This document shows, in pieces, positions 6,495 through 9,548 of a DNA stretch of 9,548 bases. The stretch lies in the NCBI GenBank assembly GCA_021786555.1, contig JAJYNB010000346.1:1-9548 (forward strand), written 5' to 3'. The DNA is from Bacillota bacterium (lineage in GTDB: Bacteria > Bacillota > Desulfitobacteriia > Desulfitobacteriales > JAJXUE01). The notes beneath the pieces are model-generated. The model saw only the letters and a list, made by a program, of their open reading frames with translations, ran no database searches and was not told where the DNA came from. The stretch's first letter is position 1. Every line of letters starts with the position of its first letter. The position numbers and the translations under genes are program-made.

Positions 6495-7223
6495 TTATTC
6501 CATTTTGTAAAACTCTTTCCTCAATCGCTTGATAATACGTTTTTCTAGGCGTGAAATGTAAGATTGAGAGATACCAAGAAAGTCAGCAACTTCCTTCTGT
6601 GTCTTTTCCGTACCGCCGTTAAGGCCAAACCTGAGTTCCTTGATCTTTTTCTCACGGGGAGAGAGCTTGGTCATGGCTGTTTGCAGTAACTTTCTGTCCA
6701 CCTCTTCTTCAATAGATTTGTAGATTATGTCGTTATCTGTACCTAAAACATCGGACAAAAGCAGCTCGTTTCCGTCCCAATCGATATTTAACGGCTCATC
6801 AAATGAAACTTCGCTGCGGATTTTGTTGTTTCTTCTCAGGTGCATCAGAATCTCATTCTCGATACAGCGGGAGGCGTAGGTGGCAAGTTTGATTTTCTTT
6901 TGCGGGTCAAAGGTGTTAACGGCTTTGATCAGCCCGATGGTGCCGATGGACACCAAATCCTCTATGCCGACGCCGGTATTTTCAAACTTGCGGGCTATAT
7001 AAACCACAAGCCGGAGGTTGCGCTCGATCAGCACGCTCTTGACAGCCTTATCGCCTGTTTCAAGGCGTGAAAGTAAGAACATCTCTTCATCGGTGGACAG
7101 GGGTGGGGGTAAAGCTTCACTGCTGCCAACATAATGAATTTCATCAACCAAGTTTAGTTTCTGCAGCAAACGGATAATGACAAGCCGCAACTGCCATTTT
7201 ACCTTAAGCAAAGTTTGCTTCAT
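6495..7223 (-). CDS. sigE: RNA polymerase sporulation sigma factor E precursor (pro-sigma-E)
   Basis: A 242-residue sigma-70 family protein directing early mother-cell transcription during sporulation. Long segments are nearly identical to Bacillus subtilis SigE as I recall it, for example around RNLRLVVYIARKFENTG (68-84), YASRCIENEILM (116-127) and SEVSFDEPLNIDWDGNELLL (137-156). Region 2 spans about 64-134. Region 4 spans about 185-238, with its helix-turn-helix near 207-230 (TQKEVADFLGISQSYISRLE). The first 30 or so residues are basic and amphipathic, matching the membrane-binding pro-sequence. By analogy, cleavage would fall near H30-Y31, just before VGSSEALPPPLS. AGGGGGA precedes the ATG by 7 bases. 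The gene lies 24 bases after spoIIGA, which encodes the processing protease, so the two form the classical spoIIG operon. A terminator follows and sigG is not next. Confidence 0.97.
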   Translation of the reverse strand: MKQTLLKVKWQLRLVIIRLLQKLNLVDEIHYVGSSEALPPPLSTDEEMFLLSRLETGDKAVKSVLIERNLRLVVYIARKFENTGVGIEDLVSIGTIGLIKAVNTFDPQKKIKLATYASRCIENEILMHLRRNNKIRSEVSFDEPLNIDWDGNELLLSDVLGTDNDIIYKSIEEEVDRKLLQTAMTKLSPREKKIKELRFGLNGGTEKTQKEVADFLGISQSYISRLEKRIIKRLRKEFYKME

Positions 7224-7247
7224 CTGGCATTCCCCCTAATAGTACTG

Positions 7248-8177
7248 TCAGACGGCTGCCGGCAGCAGGTCCGGGTGCAGCAGAGCGCGGTAGGCACCGT
7301 CCGGGCTTAGTTCCTTAGTGTACAGTCCAACAATCACTTTGCCGGTCTGGACTTTGCCGGCCGGGGTGTCAATCTCCAACAAATCCGGTACAAATCCAAT
7401 CATCAATCCATCCTGCTTGCCCACCGAGGTGAAGGGCACCAGACGAAGGCGCTCCGCCCAGTGGGTACCTAGCAGACAAGACTCCAGATCGCCCAGATCC
7501 GGTCCATTGATTACCTGCTCGAATTGGGCCGGAAGGTATGGCAAGAGAAGCTTAGCTTCCACGACCACCACAGGGCATTTGGTTAAAGGATCCCTCAGCT
7601 GGTTGCCTGTGTCAACAAATCCCTCCAGTTTCACCTCAGCATGACCAAAGACAATGCATACAGGGAAGCGAAAAACCGTCTGTACAAGCGTCTTTTTTAG
7701 TCCCTTCCAAAGCCAGCGTCCCAGCACCGCCCAGAACAGCAAGGCCAGCGGAAAACCCCAGGCAAAAACGTCCACCGCGCTGCCCGTGCGCTGAATCAGA
7801 TTACGCAGGACTTCGTAGTCCCCGCTGCCCTCCAAGCCCGAACTCAGGGAAGTGAAACCGTAAGCGGCCCCTCCCAAGGCAAAAGAGACAGCGTAAAAAT
7901 AGCCTGTCGCAACCAGGAACTTTTTAAGTTTGAAAGGGTAAAAGGTCAGGCCCACTATACAGCAGGAAGCGATAAACTTAGCCAGCATGGTGTAGAGAAA
8001 TCGCATATCAGGCAAAAAAATTACCAGCACATAAAGGCTGCCCAAAAAAGAACCAGCGGTCAAGCGACCGGTTCCGGCCTTGTACCCGCTTAACCGTGCT
8101 GTCAAAGCCAAGATGATGAAGTCCATGGTAAAGTTGAGCAGCATACTCTTGTCAAGGTAAATTACAGGCTGGGCCAA
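7248..8177 (-). CDS. spoIIGA: SpoIIGA, membrane aspartic protease processing pro-sigma-E
   Basis: A 309-residue protein that removes the pro-sequence of sigma-E in the mother cell in response to the forespore signal SpoIIR. The N-terminal half has about five hydrophobic segments (roughly 11-28, 44-56, 60-80, 86-108 and 135-155). The C-terminal half is the cytoplasmic protease domain, with the aspartic protease motif VDTGNQLRDP (D189 in DTG) and the conserved VPFTSVG at 247-253. The start is placed at TTG 8177, with GGGGAGGGG 7 bases upstream (8185-8193). An ATG at 8195 abuts that ribosome binding site and has none of its own, and family members begin close to the IYLD motif. Length and topology match the B. 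subtilis protein. It is directly followed by sigE and preceded by a probable Spo0A-type promoter. Confidence 0.93.
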   Translation of the reverse strand: MAQPVIYLDKSMLLNFTMDFIILALTARLSGYKAGTGRLTAGSFLGSLYVLVIFLPDMRFLYTMLAKFIASCCIVGLTFYPFKLKKFLVATGYFYAVSFALGGAAYGFTSLSSGLEGSGDYEVLRNLIQRTGSAVDVFAWGFPLALLFWAVLGRWLWKGLKKTLVQTVFRFPVCIVFGHAEVKLEGFVDTGNQLRDPLTKCPVVVVEAKLLLPYLPAQFEQVINGPDLGDLESCLLGTHWAERLRLVPFTSVGKQDGLMIGFVPDLLEIDTPAGKVQTGKVIVGLYTKELSPDGAYRALLHPDLLPAAV

Positions 8178-8184
8178 GGCTGAT

Positions 8185-8193
8185 CCCCTCCCC
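8185..8193 (-). promoter_or_regulatory. Ribosome binding site that decides the TTG start of spoIIGA
   Basis: GGGGAGGGG on the minus strand sits 7 bases before TTG 8177. The alternative ATG at 8195 would overlap this element. Confidence 0.65.
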
Positions 8194-8206
8194 ATATCCC
8201 GAATTA

Positions 8207-8240
8207 ATTATACACCCGCCAACTTGAAGATTTATGTCGC
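8207..8240 (-). promoter_or_regulatory. spoIIG-type promoter with overlapping 0A box
   Basis: On the minus strand a perfect -10, TATAAT, is at 8212-8207. GCGACA at 8240-8235 would be the -35, exactly 22 bases away. The same bases read on the plus strand as TGTCGCA (8235-8241), a 6/7 match to the 0A box TGTCGAA. In B. subtilis the spoIIG promoter has this abnormal 22-bp spacer and needs Spo0A-phosphate bound next to the -35. The agreement in spacing, box position and downstream gene makes the call reasonable. Only one box is clear; a second upstream box was not found. Confidence 0.6.
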
Positions 8241-8258
8241 AATTCCTGAAAATGGGTA

Positions 8259-8297
8259 CAACAAATTACCCCGTATCCGGTCAAAGATACGGGGTAA
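8259..8297 (-). terminator. Probable rho-independent terminator of ftsZ
   Basis: TTACCCCGTATC (8266-8277) and GATACGGGGTAA (8286-8297) make a perfect 12-bp stem with an 8-base loop. On the minus strand the stem is followed by the T-rich but interrupted TTTGTTGT. It lies 73 bases after the ftsZ stop and just upstream of the spoIIGA promoter, insulating the two units. Confidence 0.75.
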
Positions 8298-8370
8298 GAG
8301 TAAAGCCGCTTTTTATGCAAGGTTATGCTCTTCTTGTCCAAATCGCCGGGAGCAGCCCTGCCTTGGTTTG

Positions 8371-9417
8371 TTATCTGCGGCGTAAGAAAGCAGGAATATC
8401 CAGTTCATCCGATGAGGCCGCAAAAGGCTTAATCTCCAGGTCACTGGCTTCCTTACGGGGCGGCCTGGAATCGAAACCGGTAGCGATTACCGTGACCCTG
8501 ACCTCATCAGCCAGATTTTCATCGACGACAGCGCCAAAAATAATATTGGCTTCCGGGTCTGCGGCTTCGGCAATGATTTCAGCAGCTTCGTTGACTTCAA
8601 ACAGGCCGAGGTTGCTGCCGCCTGTGATATTGAGCAAGACCCCTTTCGCTCCCTCGATGGAGGTCTCCAGGAGCGGGCTGGAAATAGCCATTTTGGCCGC
8701 CTGAGCCGCACGGCTTTCGCCGCTGGCGATGCCTATGCCCATCAGGGCGGAGCCTGTATCGGTCATGATAGTTTTGACATCGGCAAAATCCAGGTTAATC
8801 AAACCCGGCACCGCTATCAGATCGGATATTCCCTGTACCCCCTGCCTCAGCACATCGTCGGCAATTCTGAAGGCCTCACTGATTGAGGTGTGCTTGTCCA
8901 CCACCTGCAGCAGGCGGTCATTCGGAATGGTAATCAATGTGTCAACTTTGGACTTCAGGTCAGTTATGCCTTTGTCGGCCTGCAGGGCGCGCTTTCTGCC
9001 TTCAAACAGAAAAGGCCTGGTAACCACCCCCACAGTGAGAGCTCCCACTTCCTTTGCTACCGCCGCCACTACCGGAGCGGCGCCGGTTCCGGTTCCACCG
9101 CCCATGCCCGCAGTCACAAAGACCATATCCGCACCCTTCAAGGCCTGCAATATTTCCTCCCGGCTTTCTTCGGCAGCCCGGCTGCCAATATCCGGATTCG
9201 CTCCGGCCCCCAGGCCCCTGGTGAGTTTGGCGCCGATTTGAATTATGTTTTCCGACCTGGATTGGTGCAGTGCCTGGGCATCTGTGTTTACTGTTATAAA
9301 TTCTACGCCGCGGAGACCTGCGCTGATCATCCTGTTTATCGCGTTACTGCCGCCACCGCCGACGCCAATCACCTTGATGTTAGCGAATTGATTGATATCC
9401 ACATCAAAATCCAGCAT
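8371..9417 (-). CDS. ftsZ: Cell division GTPase FtsZ
   Basis: A 348-residue tubulin homologue that polymerises with GTP into the division ring at midcell and at the polar septum of sporulating cells. The nucleotide site includes GVGGGGSNAINRM (18-30) and the tubulin signature GMGGGTGTGAAP (104-115). The T7 loop NLDFADVKTIM (208-218) holds the catalytic acidic residues D210 and D213. The core ends near residue 316, followed by a short variable linker of about 22 residues and the C-terminal binding peptide LDIPAFLRRR (339-348), which contacts FtsA/SepF-type tethers. Everything expected is present. The ATG at 9417 has AGGGAGG 8 bases upstream. The protein is slightly shorter than the B. subtilis one because of the short linker. 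The next genes are spoIIGA and sigE, a known arrangement in clostridial spore formers, with a terminator between. Confidence 0.98.
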   Translation of the reverse strand: MLDFDVDINQFANIKVIGVGGGGSNAINRMISAGLRGVEFITVNTDAQALHQSRSENIIQIGAKLTRGLGAGANPDIGSRAAEESREEILQALKGADMVFVTAGMGGGTGTGAAPVVAAVAKEVGALTVGVVTRPFLFEGRKRALQADKGITDLKSKVDTLITIPNDRLLQVVDKHTSISEAFRIADDVLRQGVQGISDLIAVPGLINLDFADVKTIMTDTGSALMGIGIASGESRAAQAAKMAISSPLLETSIEGAKGVLLNITGGSNLGLFEVNEAAEIIAEAADPEANIIFGAVVDENLADEVRVTVIATGFDSRPPRKEASDLEIKPFAASSDELDIPAFLRRR

Positions 9418-9467
9418 GAACTGTACCTCCCTATATTCTCCTCGCCCGGGCTAACACGATTGCAGCA

Positions 9468-9497
9468 ATTGTCTTTGCTGGAAAATACTGTATTCAA
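9468..9497 (-). promoter_or_regulatory. Weak candidate promoter for ftsZ
   Basis: On the minus strand TTGAAT (9497-9492) and GACAAT (9473-9468) are 18 bases apart, which fits a vegetative promoter with an imperfect -10. It lies about 50 bases upstream of the ftsZ start. All three leftward frames have stops in 9418-9548, so no upstream gene reaches ftsZ here, and a promoter close by is plausible. Confidence 0.25.
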
Positions 9498-9548
9498 AGA
9501 CTCGTGGCTTTATGGCTTCGTTCTATCCTATTTAGTTCTATGGAAAGG

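Noticed and set aside
9463..9480. Inverted repeat CAGCAA/TTGCTG upstream of ftsZ
   Set aside because: A 6-bp repeat with a 6-base spacer is short enough to be chance, and it overlaps the weak promoter candidate without a further supporting signal.

Overview
The window is an ordinary stretch of chromosome from an endospore-forming, anaerobic member of the Firmicutes. A Peptococcaceae/Desulfotomaculum- or Pelotomaculum-like organism is the best guess. The sporulation pair spoIIGA-sigE next to ftsZ requires a spore former. The two iron-sulfur proteins at the left end and the acyl-CoA gene set fit a strict anaerobe living on organic acids, possibly a syntroph. The lineage is inferred from gene content and general protein character, not from a database search. 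I see no mobile element, CRISPR array, tRNA or rRNA.

Left part (1-2160): two divergent iron-sulfur protein genes share a 232-bp intergenic region. The leftward one runs off the window edge. It encodes a cysteine-rich protein with a probable winged-helix N-terminus, two unusual cysteine motifs and two 4Fe-4S ferredoxin motifs. The rightward one encodes a QueG-like double-cluster protein behind a consensus extended -10 element. It converges on the next operon at a perfect 11-bp bidirectional terminator hairpin.

Middle part (2253-6355, all leftward): a probable operon in transcription order encodes a small zinc-ribbon membrane protein, a crotonase-family enzyme that looks more like a PaaG-type isomerase than a hydratase, a thiolase and an AMP-forming acyl-CoA synthetase. 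Together they would activate a carboxylic acid to its CoA ester, rearrange or hydrate an unsaturated intermediate, and cleave a 3-ketoacyl-CoA. The acyl-CoA and 3-hydroxyacyl-CoA dehydrogenases needed for a full beta-oxidation cycle are not in the window. A diverged direct repeat lies in the 175-bp gap before the synthetase gene.

Right part (6495-9417, all leftward): ftsZ, then spoIIGA and sigE. FtsZ forms the division ring. SpoIIGA is the membrane protease that activates pro-sigma-E in the mother cell. Each unit is bounded by a stem-loop terminator. The spoIIGA promoter appears to keep the unusual 22-bp spacing and overlapping 0A box of the Bacillus subtilis spoIIG promoter. sigG, often found directly after sigE in this group, is absent here; a terminator and the acyl-CoA operon follow instead.

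Two starts are best placed at TTG codons (spoIIGA and the zinc-ribbon gene), and the crotonase start is moved inward to an ATG. I found no clearly undescribed system. The points most worth checking are the crotonase active site, the spoIIG-type promoter and the direct repeat.
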